A DNA stretch of 64,000 nt from Roridomyces roridus (GCA_029378245.1 JARKIF010000082.1:1-64000), one strand, 5' to 3'. Counted from the stretch's first letter, positions 41,052 to 53,170 are shown. A program made the numbers and translations. The notes: generated by a model from the sequence alone, not told the origin.

Positions 41052-41778
41052 ATGTCACCTTCGCAGCTGCCCGCACGACACCTCCAGTCGGATTTTCGCC
41101 CATCCACGGCCAGATCTCGCTTCTTCAGTAATCCCCTTTTAAAGCAGTCCGACGATTGTCCCATCCAGTCAACACGAGTCGACAAACTCGCTTCAGTCTC
41201 GTCGCAGACGGTTTCCACACCACACCTTTCGGACAATCTAGACAACGGCACAGCCGAGCGTTCCCAAGCTACGGTTTCCCAATCGGGCTACGCACACCCC
41301 CACATCTCGTCCACGACACCGTCTCTCGACGATTTGGAATACGCGCGGGACGTTTCTGCCGGCGCATACGCTTTGGCGTTCCCTTCCATTCACAAAGCCC
41401 GTCGCCCCAAGGCGGGAAATGAGGTCCTCCCCTCCCCATTTCGCCCTCACGTTCCTGCCGCAGCTCGTCTTCTCGCGTGGACCTCACCATACGGGCTGGC
41501 CAAAGTCAGTGATCACCGCTACCTCCCGGCGAGCGACAAAGCTCGCGTGTTGGCAGAGATGACCAACGCATTGGCACCAACGACACGCTCAACCTACGCT
41601 GCGGGGCTGATGCGGTTCACGCAGTATTGCGATTCACGTCGTATACCGGAGACCTTACGCACACCGGCCGATCCTCTTTTGCTGGCTTGCTGGATTGCCG
41701 ATTCCATCGGGTCGCATGGTTTGAAGAGCGCCAAGGGATGGCTGGCTGGTCTCGCCTACTTTCACGCCCTCAATTTTG
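41052..41778 (+). pseudogene. Tyrosine recombinase, N-terminal part
   Basis: MSPSQLPARHLQSDFRPSTA opens the retroelement integrase. The first 130 residues are low complexity; then the SAM-like core-binding domain: LAPTTRSTYAAGLMRFTQYC, RTPADPLLLACWIADSIGS and GLKSAKGWLAGLAYFHALNF. The frame ends abruptly at the 15.8 kb insertion; the catalytic half is at 57575-58362. The ATG at 41052 sits just after the RNase H stop region; an upstream in-frame ATG at 41016 overlaps the RNase H end. Confidence 0.85.
41773..41778 (+). repeat. Target-site duplication, left (ATTTTG)
   Basis: ATTTTG directly before TATGACTG of the large transposon; the same six bases follow its right end at 57569-57574. The codon for the Ala after HALNF is split exactly here and completed at 57575. 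Confidence 0.88.
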
Positions 41779-42075
41779 TATGACTGTGTTTACTGGACAA
41801 AATGCAAATGCACACCAATGCGCACTAATGCACGGCATGCTGAGGGATGCACCAGAGTGCAATGGCGTGCATCGACATGCAATGGTGTGCTGACCCATGC
41901 AAAAGCGTAATTTGACCTTGTTTCGAGGCTGCATTTGGACTGTGCTGGACCTGCACTGGCTGCCACTGCACGGCGGATCTGTGCAGTGGAAATACAGATG
42001 CATCACCCTGCATCAGCACTGCATTGGCTATCATGCCTCTGCATGGCTGCACCGTGCAATGTCGTGCTGTTCATC
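41779..42075. repeat. Left terminal and subterminal repeats
   Basis: After the TIR, about 280 bp are crowded with ATGCA, TGCAATG and CATGCA in both orientations (for example 41801, 41829, 41846, 41870-41885, 42000, 42055). Clustered short motifs of this kind in the subterminal part of large DNA transposons usually serve as transposase binding sites. Confidence 0.7.
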
Positions 42076-42340
42076 AATTTCCTTTCTGGGCTCAGAGTTT
42101 TGGTACAATTTCTCCCATATCCGGATTTGGTGGCCGTACTTATACCACTTAACAACCTCTGCCTCATCCTTACAATTGACAAAATATATTTCTCTGTTGA
42201 GACAACCCATACGCCGACCCGAGTGTGAAGACACCCCTTAAAAGCCACTCAAAGAACACAATATCCAGCAAGGAGTCGGAGGTTCCTATTTGGGGTGATC
42301 CGGCTTTTGATTCTGTCCGCCATCTTCTCCAAGTCTGCGG

Positions 42341-44148
42341 ATGCCTGACCCGCTTTTCAACATACGACACAGCTTCACTCTTTTAGACCAACGCGTCCGG
42401 ACCGCCCTCCGAACCCAGCTCGGTGATGCCCCGCGCCTCCGTGCTCAGATCGATGATTGTGCCCGCTTTCTATCGTCAGCTGAGCAGGTCTGCAAACGCT
42501 TCTCTCGTCCGACTTGAACGGCTCACTGATTGTATGAACTAAAGCATGCAGCACTCTTCTCCCCTGCTGAATTCACCCATCTCCGGACCAACATCGCGAC
42601 CATGACCCGCGCCTTGGAGGAAGCGATGAATCAATCTGCAGATCCACTCACGGTTCCCATGCTCTCTGTTACAGAGGAACCCCCGCCTGGCCGACGCAAG
42701 GTGGGCCGACCCGCCAAGAATATCAACAAAACATTCCTTGAGGGTGCGCTGCAGCTCCGTGGGCCAACTGGGATTGCTCGCTCCCTGAATTGCCATCCGC
42801 GTACGGTCCGACGCTACGCTCTAAAACACGGACTTGCCACCCCAGGGCCACCGGTATACCAAGACACGTACATCGAAAACGGGGAGCCCCTCCGTGTGTG
42901 GCAGTCCACTCGCCCCACCATCGCAGCTATCAGCGACATGCCAGACGACTTGGATGCACAAGTCGCAGATATCCTACACCTATTCCCTCATTTTGGTCGG
43001 ACCATGATTTCCGGTGCCCTTCTTGCACGCGGTTTCCGTGTTCCTGAAGATCGAATCCGAGCGTCATATCAACGTGTCCATGGAGTGCCCCGCCGTTTTG
43101 GAGACCGGACCATCCAGCGCAGGGTTTATTCCGTTCCAGGGGTAAATTCTCTGTGGCACCACGATGGACAGCATGGTCAGTTCCTCAAGTTTTCTTTGTA
43201 TGAGCTAAACACTCACGAATGGTAGCGCTTATCCGCTGGAAACTTGTGACTCACGCTTTCATTGATGGCAAGTCGAGATTTGTCACTGGTGCCCGAGTGA
43301 GCAACAACAATCGCGGTGCTACTGTTCTCGCTTTGTTTGAGTGCGCGATTGGTCTCCATGGGCTTCCCAGCCGTGTCCGTGGTGATCACGGGACTGAGAA
43401 TATTCGTGTCGCCCAGAGAATGGAAGAGCTGCGGGGCCCTAACCGGGGATCATATATCTGGGGGCGGTGAGTGTCCTATTCAAATACACACTTCGGACCT
43501 GAAAGATTGGTTAGATCGGTTCACAACATCCGCATCGAACGCCTTTGGGTGGATTTCACCCGTGGCATTGCCAGCAAGTGGGTCGACTTCTTCTTTGAGC
43601 TTGAGCTCTACTATGGCCTTTCCAACGACAACCCTAGCCATATCTGGCTGCTTCACCATTTGTTTTTGGAGAAAATCAATGAGGAGGTGGATGAGTGGGT
43701 CGAGGCGTGGAATTCGCACAAAGTGGCGTTGGAAGGGGAGGGTCGTCGCAGTCCCCGGGACATGTTTACGTTCGGACTTTTGGAGCAGGGTCCACGAGGG
43801 CTGTCCACGGCTCTTTTCGAGCAGGAGGAGGCAGCATATGCCCACATCGATGATTTCGGTATTGATTGGCAGGCTCAAAACAACCCCCAGCTTATCGGAC
43901 ACCTTGCTACCAACAATGACCAACCATGGGCTGCCCATGACCCATTTGCAACATTTGCCACCCCCGAGACCATGGCCGAGGTAATTGTTGAGCCACCTGA
44001 AGGCCCATTGTCCGCCGACTTTGTGGCGGATTTGGATGCCCAGCTTGCGGAGCTCGTTGATCTTTCTTCGCAGGATATGGGTGTGCGCAAGCTTGTTTGG
44101 CGGGAGGCTCTGGCAATCTGTAACTCTTTCTACGAGAATGACGACTAG
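42341..44148 (+). CDS. DDE integrase-core transposase
   Basis: Four exons. Exon 1 from MPDPLFNIRHSFTLL (42341) ends near 42487. Exon 2 (42545-43162) carries a basic HTH-like part (GRRKVGRPAKNINKTFLEGA then GIARSLNCHPRTVRRYALKH) and the first catalytic Asp in LWHHDGQHG. Exon 3 (about 43226-43467) has IRWKLVTHAFIDGKSRFVTG and the second Asp in RVRGDHGTENI. Exon 4 begins RSVHNIRIERLWVDF, giving the catalytic Glu, then LFLEKINEEVDEWVEAWNSH. So D, D and E are all present with integrase spacing. No stop or frameshift. Homologous integrase-core proteins with WHxDGxH and SVHNxRIERLW are, from memory, widespread in mushrooms and fish. It is the obvious mobiliser of the 15.8 kb element. Confidence 0.85.
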
Positions 44149-44210
44149 CATCACAATCCATTGCAAATTCAAAGCGCGTGCCATCAGATCTTATCCATTT
44201 TTTTTTGTCC

Positions 44211-46046
44211 ATGTCTGCCGACCCCTCCTACCATCCTGGTCACAGCACAAGTCTCCAACAGCTTCCACCCCGGGAACCTTCGACCCGTATAATTACTCCA
44301 ACCCAGGACCCCGCCATGCAGGCCACCCCCTTGACGGACCGCACTCGCACTCCGCTCATTCATCAAAGCAGACTCGTAAACGGAACCTTGCCCCTTCACC
44401 AAGATGTAGAGAATAGCGCCTCGGGGGTCGCTTTCCACCCCTCGCTGATGTCTCGAGAACCTCCTAATAATCCAAGCCGCCTGCTGCGCGGGCAATTTGG
44501 AGCGGACATTTCCCCTGCTCAGGAGACTGCAGAGCAGCAGACCACGGCTCAGGAGCCCGCTGAGGCTACTCAGGAGCCTATCGCTCAGGAGCAGGACAAC
44601 GTTTCTGCACCCTTGGTCCTGGACACAGGCAGAGAGTACGGTCAGACCGCCCTTTTCCTCCCAGACACCTCTGAGAATGAGGACGAACAAGGTGTGTCTT
44701 TTTGTGTCAAGTGTTGCAAACAATTGTGCTGACTGAAACACTATTTAGCACCCCTGGAGTCTCCACCACCCCTCGTCCAGTCCAGTGACCGTCGTCGGCG
44801 ACCGAGATCCCGTGGACGTAAGCCACATTCTCCTCCTAGGCGTACTCAGTAAAAATCTGACTGTATTTGCCAAGCTCAACGGATTGTCCTCGAAGGTCAG
44901 GAAGACAGCGAGTTCCAGAAAGCCCTCCAGCAAATTGCCTCAGAGCATGGGATTCATTATCAAGACCCGTCCGTGCCATCCCCAGAGGAGGCTCATAAGC
45001 TACAAGCCGCCCTTGTTTTCGTCGGGTTGATCATCGCCCGTCCGGTTGTGCATCTCTGCATCCTCGACCTTCCAGCAACACCCACCATCAGCGATCTCAT
45101 CCAAAAATTCCGTTCGGCTTCACCCTTGTTCTGCCATGCGGTGGGAAAAATCACCAGGGGCTCCATGGCATTGGCTGTATCGCAGATGCCACTGCGTCCG
45201 GACAGCGACTTCCTGGGCGACTATCAGACGGGCCATCAGGACATTGGCATTTTCGCACCTGCTGAGATTCTCCAAGCCTCCTCCTTCAGCACTACGATCG
45301 TTCCCCCCGCCTTTCGTGATGCTCAGGAGACCAAAGACCTCCTTGCTTCTAAAAATCTTCCGCCCGGCACGCCTTGCTACGTTATGTATCTTACACATAT
45401 GGTAAGTCTCTCAATTTGCGTTGTCGATAGGAAACTCTGAGGCTCATACCTTGTCCAGAATGCGAATGTGGCCCAGGTTTCTCTGCCCCTGACTTTTGCG
45501 TCTACCCAAACTCCAACAAGCACCCTTCCGGCAACGTCCACTGTCTACACATATCTGAGCAGTCGTTTCGGCGATGTCAAAGAAGTGCAGACTCGTGTTC
45601 AGGCGGGTGTTTTGGGCGCGGCATACAAAGGCCTCCAGTTCACACGTGCTGTTTTTGAGGTTACGACGGCGCTCGGCATGGACTGGTCCTCGACCGGACT
45701 CCCCACACCACCTGCCGTCGATGTCGAGGGCGGCCTATCTGTTGGTTGGGAGCAGGTTGCTGAATGGTGCCCAGGGTGCCCGTCGCTCAGCACATTCCGC
45801 AATTGGCGCCGGATCTTCATGAATTGCCACAGCGCATACATGACACTGTGTAGTGTACAGGAACGACGTCACAGCGTAGCAGAAGAGCTCAAGACACAGG
45901 CAGAGCTCTTGGGTGAGCTTGTGGCCGGTCTGCCTCGCAAAGATCATGCCAGAGTGCCTCCCGAGTATCGGGCGCTGGGATCACAGACATGGGAGCAATG
46001 GGAGAAGCACGCAAAGACGGTTTTGGATTACTACCAGACGGTCTAG
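44211..46046 (+). CDS. Transposon-encoded protein B, unknown
   Basis: Starts MSADPSYHPGHSTSLQQLPP, only 62 bp after the transposase stop and on the same strand. The first 160 residues are Pro/Gln/Glu-rich with a repeated QE-P motif (AQETAEQQ, AQEPAEATQEP, AQEQD). A short basic segment (SSDRRRRPRSRG) follows an intron starting near 44690. After a further intron (about 44820-44875) comes a globular part: EFQKALQQIASEHGIHYQDP, KLQAALVFVGLIIARPVVHL, ISDLIQKFRSASPLFCHAVG, LTHM-intron-NANVAQVSLPLTF, and VEVT-like AVFEVTTALGMDWSS, ending with a helical region (ERRHSVAEELKTQAELLGEL) at 46046. About 530 residues. I recognise no family. Linkage to the transposase suggests an accessory transposition or regulatory protein; this is inference. 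Confidence 0.6.
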
Positions 46047-46211
46047 TTCAGATAATCATATTATGTGGTAAAAACATGAAGATAAATGGATGAGAACCAA
46101 GCGAGATGTAGAACAGACATAGTGGTAGCAATATACAATTACAAGTGATCGCACTCTACATTATTCGATTCCGTCTCTCTCTCTCGATCCCACTGTTTCT
46201 TTGCATTCAGA

Positions 46212-49054
46212 CTACAAATCTCCCACTCCATCCTCACTGTCTAAGAATACCACCGCGCTCTCCCTATTCGGCATGTCGGTTAGAGTGAAAGTGACACCAA
46301 GTACACTCACCTAGCCTCGATAATTGCCTTGAAGACGGATCTGTCAACGCAGGGAGGAATTGGCCATTTGTCGTAATTGCTCTCGTTTTCACCAGCTTTC
46401 CACCCGACCGTCTTCTCAAACTCTTTGCGCGCTCTCTCTGCCAAATCTTCCTTTCCACACTTTGCTGCGAAAATGCGTTGCCACCGGCCAATTTTGCAGA
46501 GCAGTTGCTCGACAAAGATGGCCCCAAAGTCGACAAGATCCTTGTCTTTCTCCGACAGATGATGATCGAGCCAGGCATACACGCAGATGAACGCAGCGCG
46601 AACGGAAGACGGCGAGGCATTGCGGGGCAGGTTGAAGCCAAGCAGCTGCAAGCCACGAAACGCGCCATAGCCTTTGTGAAGGTGTATCCATTGGGCCATG
46701 TCGTCCGGAGATGGCGGCGATGCGACACCTGCCAGCACCAAATTGTTGGCAAACTGCAAGGCGCCAAGCCCACTGGCGAATCCAACAAGTCCACTCTTCA
46801 CAATCCAATGCAGTACGCTATCCCACCTAACTCTGGGTGCGTCCGAGGTTGATGGGTCCTTGCCAGAAAGCGTCCCCAAAAGCGCACTGTAGCTGCCCTG
46901 CAGCTTTGCGTCAAACATGGGCTCGTATTTCTCCCGTATTGTCAGCGTCCTGCGCTTCCTGGTGCCGGGAATGGATATGCTCGGATGAACGCTGTACAAC
47001 GTATTGGCAGTGCCGTATATGTTCATATTATCGAATTTCATTTTCACAAGCAGGTTCTGCTGTTTCGCTTCCTCGGACTCGAAAGTGTCCACGCAATCTT
47101 GCAACTTCTGGAAATGCATTCTGCCCGCCCGCTGCTTGATTTGACCGAGGAATTGTTGCGTGGCATAGCCTTGACCCGTGCTCATGAACGCAAGTAGGCT
47201 GGACATCCCCGTCTTTGTCGTGAGTAGCTCGAATGGAAGTACGTCTCGGAGCAGCTTGAAACCCTGAAGCTTGGCACGGATGGGATTCATGTGGTCCGGG
47301 TCGTGGTAGCCAGGTGTTCCGCCTGTTGTCGGATGCAAAGCTTGGAGAAGGCGGCGATACACTGTGTCGGGATTAGCGGGTGTGGCATGGGAGTGCTCCT
47401 CCCGCTGTTGAGCGAGTGCCTCGCGAACGACAGCAGCAACTATACCAAAAGAAGGATTTCTGGGTAGAAGGGAATCGAGGGTTGGAGCGACGTCTGGGAG
47501 CTGCCTGGTGCGTGCCTTCGTCCTGCCCTTCCCAGCCGCAGTAGCATTGATCAAGGTCTCGGGCAGGAGCAGCGCCTGTGGATCCTCCCAAATCTCATCC
47601 GAGATGGGCACACCAAGGTTAAGTGTCAGCAACCCCTTGTGCACCGAGTCTCCAAGGTTCTGGCAAACCTCCCTGAGATCGGGCTCTTTGACAAGCACCT
47701 GAGTGATATAGAGGTCCAGAACCGACATGGCCTGCCCCTCGTCCTTTTCCACTGCTGCACAAAAATGTTTGTAGCGGTCGAGACTTGTCGGAAACATTGT
47801 TGTCGGCTGGCGCAAAAAATCTTTCATCCGCTGTGCTGCAAAAATACCATCCCCTAGAATATCGGCCAACCGGAGCAGAATAGCGCCTCGTGTGATGCAG
47901 CGCTCTCGAAGGGACACTAGGTCTGGTTGGCACCTTGAACCGTTCAACAGCTTGTCGAGGCGTGACATTGGGCGCAGGAGAAGATGCTCATCCCAGAGCC
48001 TGCAAAGCAGATTTGCTGCAACATCATACACGGCCTGCGAGTCAGGGGAGTCAAACCGATTCTTGAGATTTATGGGCTGCAGTCGAATCTCGGCAGTACG
48101 AGCAGAGGCAGGAATTAATCCCCAGAGATCTGCCGGAATACTGCTGTAACGGTTCGCCTCAACCGGAATGGTCGACTCTACGGCACCAGACACTGGATCA
48201 TCTGCAGCTGGAGGCGGTTGTGGTGCCACTTTGGGATCAGGGTGCTTCTTCGTCTTTGGCTTTCGGCCAGGCTTCTTCTTCTTCTTGGCCCTTGCTGCTA
48301 TTTGTGCCCGCGCAGACTCCTGCACAAATGCGACAATATGCGCCACCATCGGCGCCAACTTTGGAAACTGGTCAGCCAATTCCGTTGGCTTCTCCTTCTG
48401 AAGCTCGACCAATTGTGCGGCAAGGGATGGGCTGAGATACACCAGCCACTCATACGCTGCCACCAGTGACCGACAGACCTGGGCCTGTGCGCCGCGAGAT
48501 ACAAGGTCCTGTATGCCGCTCTCCACCTCCAGCACCGATACCGAGTTGCCTATGTCGCAGATGCAGGCAAAGGTAAGATCGGCCAAGTGCGGGTTCCATC
48601 CCGTCGAGTCAGAAGACCCCGATGTCGAGTGCAGAGCCAAATGCAATTGCGTGCTGAGTTGATTTTGGCGGTTGATTTGATCGACCAAGCTGGACGCAAT
48701 CTCGCGTGGAGCGACATTGGCAAGGTTAATCTCCTTGGGATTGACCAGGACTTGTCGGAGACCCTTCACCTGCTCGTATTCGTTGAGGAGAGCGGACGAA
48801 TTCAGGAGCGCGTCAATGTATTTCGTGTTCGGTTGGGCTGCAACTGCCTTGCCGATTTCGACGTTGGGAGGTGTGTGGTCGACTTTCTTTTTGCGCTTGC
48901 GGACAAGATCAATGCCATGGTCACTGTTGAATTTATCAAATAATTCAGAGCTCTCAGAGTCCCTAGCCGCGGTGGTCAGCTTTGCTAAATGTGGCCTACA
49001 ATCGATCAACACATACTTGAATGCAGCGGCCGGCTCCCAAGTGTTCTCCGACAA
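46212..49054 (-). CDS. Transposon-encoded protein C, AT-hook-like, unknown
   Basis: One large exon (49054 to about 46307, MSENTWEPAAAFKYVLIDCR) and a short last exon (RESAVVFLDSEDGVGDL) ending at 46212. About 930 residues, mostly alpha-helical. Near residues 255-275 a basic tract KKKKKPGRKPKTKKHPDPK resembles an AT-hook (core GRKP) and suggests minor-groove DNA binding in the nucleus. The C-terminal third contains hydrophobic glycine-rich stretches (SGLVGFASGLGALQFANNLV) and a conserved-looking end (WLDHHLSEKDKDLVDFGAIF then QLLCKIGRWQRIFAAKCG). No catalytic motif is evident. It starts 68 bp after the stop of gene D on the same strand. No known family recognised. Confidence 0.65.
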
Positions 49055-49122
49055 GTCATAACCCCCCCATTGGACTAACCAACGTCGTTCTCCATTCTAT
49101 CAAGGAATCAGTTCTTTTTTCG

Positions 49123-51841
49123 TCAGCCGGCTTGAATCGTCCTCACCGAAATTTTGCTTGCCAAGATGGCTTTGACAACGAACACGTTGGAGTCGAGCGC
49201 TCTCGAGTCCTCCATCTCCGCCTCCTTGTCCTTTTCGGAATCGCTCGCGTCCTCCTCCTCCGAAGAGGTGTAAACCGGGGTCGATCGCCTCTTCTCTCCC
49301 TTCTTCCTCTGCTTCAGAGGCGGCTCTTCCATCTCTGGGTTGTCGGCCAGCTCCCGGCGACGTTTCCTGGTCAATGGGCCTGTAGTGGAATTGGGCAAAG
49401 GAGTGTCGGCAGTAACGGTGGACATGACGTCCGGCAGCATATTTGTAATGGATGCAGAGGAGTCGGAGGTCGACGCTTCCACATCTTGGATACATCCACT
49501 GGGATTCGAGGTACACGTCAAGTGCTATGTAGACATTTAGAATTGATCGGTAACAAGTGTGCGTATGAAAACATACCTCTGTTGCCTGCGCTGCTGGTGC
49601 TCCTGGTTTGGAAAATGTTATCCGAGGCACCAAGCTACGTTCGGTAGGTATCGGGGGAAGATCTTTGAATCCAGCAACCTTTTGTGCAATGGACTGCTGG
49701 CTGGCAAGGAACTCAGACTTTGTGAGTCCAAGAGAATAAGTGGCGATTATGCCACGCCAGTAGAAGAGATAGCGGCGATACACCGTCATCAAGGCGTACG
49801 TGTTATCATCGTCGATGTCAAAGGGGGCAGGTTCCAGAGAATGGATAGCGCCTTTTTCATCTCCGTAGGTGATGTGATGCAGTAGCTCATCTGTGCTGAG
49901 TTTCAAATTCAGCCCGGAGAGCGTTATCCAGTTTTTCATTGCCAGAACCATCTCTAACCCGAGGCGATTGGAACGACTGTAGTTGTCGCCAAGAATTGTG
50001 TTCCCATGGGCAACAAAGTATCTGCGTTTGTCGATACGCGGGTCTGCAGGCGTGTACAGGAAGCGGAGGCTGGGAGTGTAGAGCATTTGGGTACTGCGAG
50101 TTGTCGCAGTCATGCTCAGATACAGCACATATCCGCAGCGGACCTGAGGCCCAAACTTCTTGAACAGCTCCTGTGCGTCTTCCATACTGACGATTGAGTC
50201 CTGGAGCTGCTTGACATAGGTGGGCACGGTCCCGGAATGAATATCGTGGCCCCTAAAAGACGCAAACAAGATGTATTCGTCCGTCTCTCGAATGTAAAGG
50301 GCTGAGCGCATGAATAGGAAAGGCCCCATGTCGCTCCCATTGGCAAGTCGAAAGAGCAAGACAAAAAGTGTGAGTGGGAGTGGATCGTCTTGAAAGTCGC
50401 CGTGGGGTTTTCCTTGGGGACCAATTGATTTTCCAAGCTTGCCTGCCCGCCATCGCTCGCTCGAAGCATACTCCTTCAGATCGATGAAGTTTCGCTCGGA
50501 GAAGGAAACGCTATCCGTCTCAGACAGGTCAAAATCGAGAACGTTGGCAGCGGAAGAGCTGTTTAGTTGACAGCTCGTCGGCCCAGGCTCTAGCCCGCCA
50601 AAGGCAAGCACGTTGTTCTCCAGACCTTGGAACCGAATCATCTCCCACTCGAAACGAGACACCGATAGCGGCATAATCAATTGGTAGAGCTCATGCAGAA
50701 TCTCGAGGAGCTCCTTGATCTGTGCAGCCGCCTCTGGAGTGTTTGTCTGAACGGCCGGTGCAAAATGGCCGCGACCCTCGCCCTCGCCATGAGTCAAAGC
50801 GAGGTTAAACGAGCCGTCGCCTTTCAACTCGTGCTTGACGGATTTGGACCGGAGATTCAGCTGGAGACCTTCCAGCTCAAAGACTGCGGGCATGCCAGGA
50901 TCTGTGTCTGACGCCTCTCTGCCCCAAGTGAGCTCGAGCAGGCGGGGCATGAGAGCGGCCACCCTCTTCCCCTCTTGGTACTCTCCCAGCGTCGTGAGAG
51001 TGTGAACACAGGCCACAGTAAGGGCGGAATGGGGATCGCCGTCAAGATGATGGACGAAGGGTATGCCGGCTGGCATTCTGATCATGCCCGGGATGGGTGA
51101 AGACACGAACGCCCGAGAGTTGAGATCAAAACGAGCCGGGGTAACGTCTGGGGGCATCCGGACTTGGAGCATATGCTCCTTGTCTTCGGCTCGGGTGGCA
51201 TGGTGGTAGTCAGCGGCATATCTCCACCCGCGTCGATATGAGTTGTCGATTGTCGTGTTCAAGGCGTACTTGGATGCCTGAGGATACCAGCCGACCTCAG
51301 GTTTAGGTGCAGCTGTACAAGGCTGCAGGACACTGGGCTCTGGTTTCCCGGAGCGGGAGAGAGATTGGGTATCCCAAATGAAACGATCGACAGGGGGTTT
51401 TAATACATTGACACCTCCCAGCGGCAAGCCATATAAGCGGGGCTCATTGGGGTTGGCGTACGCTGCGGCCTCAAAGTAAGTGCCCATGACAAGGAACAAA
51501 GCCCAGCAAACGCACCTTCGTCAACTGCTTCAGATTCGACAGGAGTGTCTAAGAACTCAAAGCGGGGGCGGCCGCGGCAGTGCTCAGATCTTGAATCTTC
51601 GGGAGCTAGAGTAAGCAAAGTATATATTGAGCCAAGAAACAACATTACCCAGAGACCCAGGTGGTTGGGAGTCGATATCCATGCCTTCGGCCTTCTCAGT
51701 CATATGAGCTTGGGCTGCAGCTGCAGCTGCTTGCAGCGGGCGCGTGACCTCGGGTGGCAAGCCAGGGTTGCTGAGTAGGCCGTTGATCTGGGTCAGGACA
51801 TTCTCGAGTGGAGGTTGAGACGATAACTCATTTGGTTCCAT
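49123..51841 (-). CDS. Transposon-encoded protein D with nuclear localisation signal
   Basis: Four exons. Exon 1 MEPNELSSQPPLENVLTQIN (51841) with an Ala-rich helix; exon 2 APEDSRSEHCRGRPRFEFLD; exon 3 is long (about 51470-49575) and encodes a globular 630-residue region with ANPNEPRLYGLPLGGVNVLK, IPFVHHLDGDPHSALTVACV, LEILHELYQLIMPLSVSRFE, FLFMRSALYIRETDEYILFA, YFVAHGNTILGDNYSRSNRL and ELLHHITYGDEKGAIHSLEP. Exon 4 (49530-49123) is disordered and carries a strong bipartite NLS (RKRRRELADNPEMEE then LKQRKKGEKRR) and an acidic serine-rich patch. About 870 residues. No motif of a polymerase, helicase or nuclease was identified. It forms a head-to-tail pair with gene C. Confidence 0.65.
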
Positions 51842-52059
51842 GGAGGCAAATCCAGGAGCCGAGCATACACAGCCACCGAGAAATATGTGTCCAGCTTACT
51901 TTACGATCAAACGGTTTCGTAGAGCAAGGGGACACATAATTTTATGGCTCAACAAGACCGGAAACTGCCCAATTTGAATACCGGGGACGAAATCTAAGAA
52001 GATTTCAAAACCTTCTGTCGGAACAAGGAGCCTGCTCATTGCTTGAGGATGAATCGAGT

Positions 52060-52329
52060 CTAAGAGTGAGTGATGATTGATCCGTTGATTCCTCTTTGCT
52101 CTCGACCACCACTGTCATCTTCTCTCAGACACTCTTGTGCCTTGGCGTCTTCCTCAGCAGGGCCTTTATAATGTCTCGGAATGTCCTTGTTTTTGAGGGA
52201 CCAGGTGTCCCAGTTGGGCTTGCCAGCAGATTCCTCAAACTTGGTCGGAACTAAATGAATTGCCACCCAAATTGCTTCATCCGAGACACCCCCACCACCG
52301 TTTCGACGCCCACAAGACGCTCCCATCAT
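52060..52329 (-). CDS. Possible small ORF at edge of tandem repeat
   Basis: Minus-strand frame whose part outside the repeat (about 52270-52060) looks coding: AIWVAIHLVPTKFEESAGKP, NWDTWSLKNKDIPRHYKGPA, EEDAKAQECLREDDSGG. The start lies within the tandem repeat. It may be the last exon of a gene otherwise lost or a separate short peptide. No family recognised. Confidence 0.25.
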   Translation of the reverse strand: MMGASCGRRNGGGGVSDEAIWVAIHLVPTKFEESAGKPNWDTWSLKNKDIPRHYKGPAEEDAKAQECLREDDSGGREQRGINGSIITHS

Positions 52330-53170
52330 TCGATACCGGCCCCGGAGTCATCTGCGCCCGCCGCCGCGGTCCATGTCCGCCACATCACACAATAAAGGTA
52401 TGCTTCTCCAAATTATTCGTGTCTCCACTGTTTCTTACTCAAATCCCTTCATCCAAGACACCCCCACCACCCTCTCGATCCCCAGAACACGCTCCCATCA
52501 TTCGTCAAGGGTGAAGACGTCATCTGCGCTGGCCGCCGCCGTGACAGTCCACCACATCATACAATAGTCAAAATTGTTCGAATCTCCACCATTCCTTGCT
52601 CAAACCCCATCATCCGAGACACCCTCACCACCGTTTCGACGCCCACAAGACGCTCCCATCATTCGATACCGGCCCTGGAGTCATCTACGCCCGCCGCCGC
52701 GGTCCATGTCCGCCACATCACACAATAAAGGTATGCTTCTCCAAATTATTCGTGTCTCCACTGTTTCTTACTCAAATCCCTTCATCCAAGACACCCCCAC
52801 CACCCTCTCGATCCCCAGAACACGCTCCCATCATTCGTCAAGGGTGAAGACGTCATCTGCGCTCGCCGCCGCCGTCACTGTCTGCCACATCATACACTAA
52901 AGGTATGCTTTCTCAAAATTGCTTGTATCTCCACCGTTTCTTACTCAAATCCCTTCATCCAAGACACCTCCACCACCCTCTCGACCCCCAGAACACGCTC
53001 CCATCATTCGTCAAGGGTGACGACGTCATCTGCGCTCGCCGCCGCCGTCACTGTCTGCCACATCATACACTAAAGGTATGCTTTCTCAAAATTGCTTGTA
53101 TCTCCACCGTTTCTTACTCAAATCCCTTCATGCAAGACACCCTCAGGACCTTCTCAACGCCCACAATACA
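52268..53170. repeat. Tandem repeat, six units of about 170 bp
   Basis: Units begin near 52281, 52450, 52611, 52784, 52958 and 53131 with CATCCGAGACACCCCCACC or variants, and share CACGCTCCCATCATTCG, GTCATCTGCGC and CCGCCGCCG blocks. Units 1+2 and 3+4 form a higher-order dimer of about 335 bp with near identity (52268-52560 and 52600-52890). Each unit ends near AAAGGTATGC, which resembles a 5' splice site. It lies between the divergent starts/ends of genes D and F within the large transposon and no other gene is visible in 51842-53407. Confidence 0.85.
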
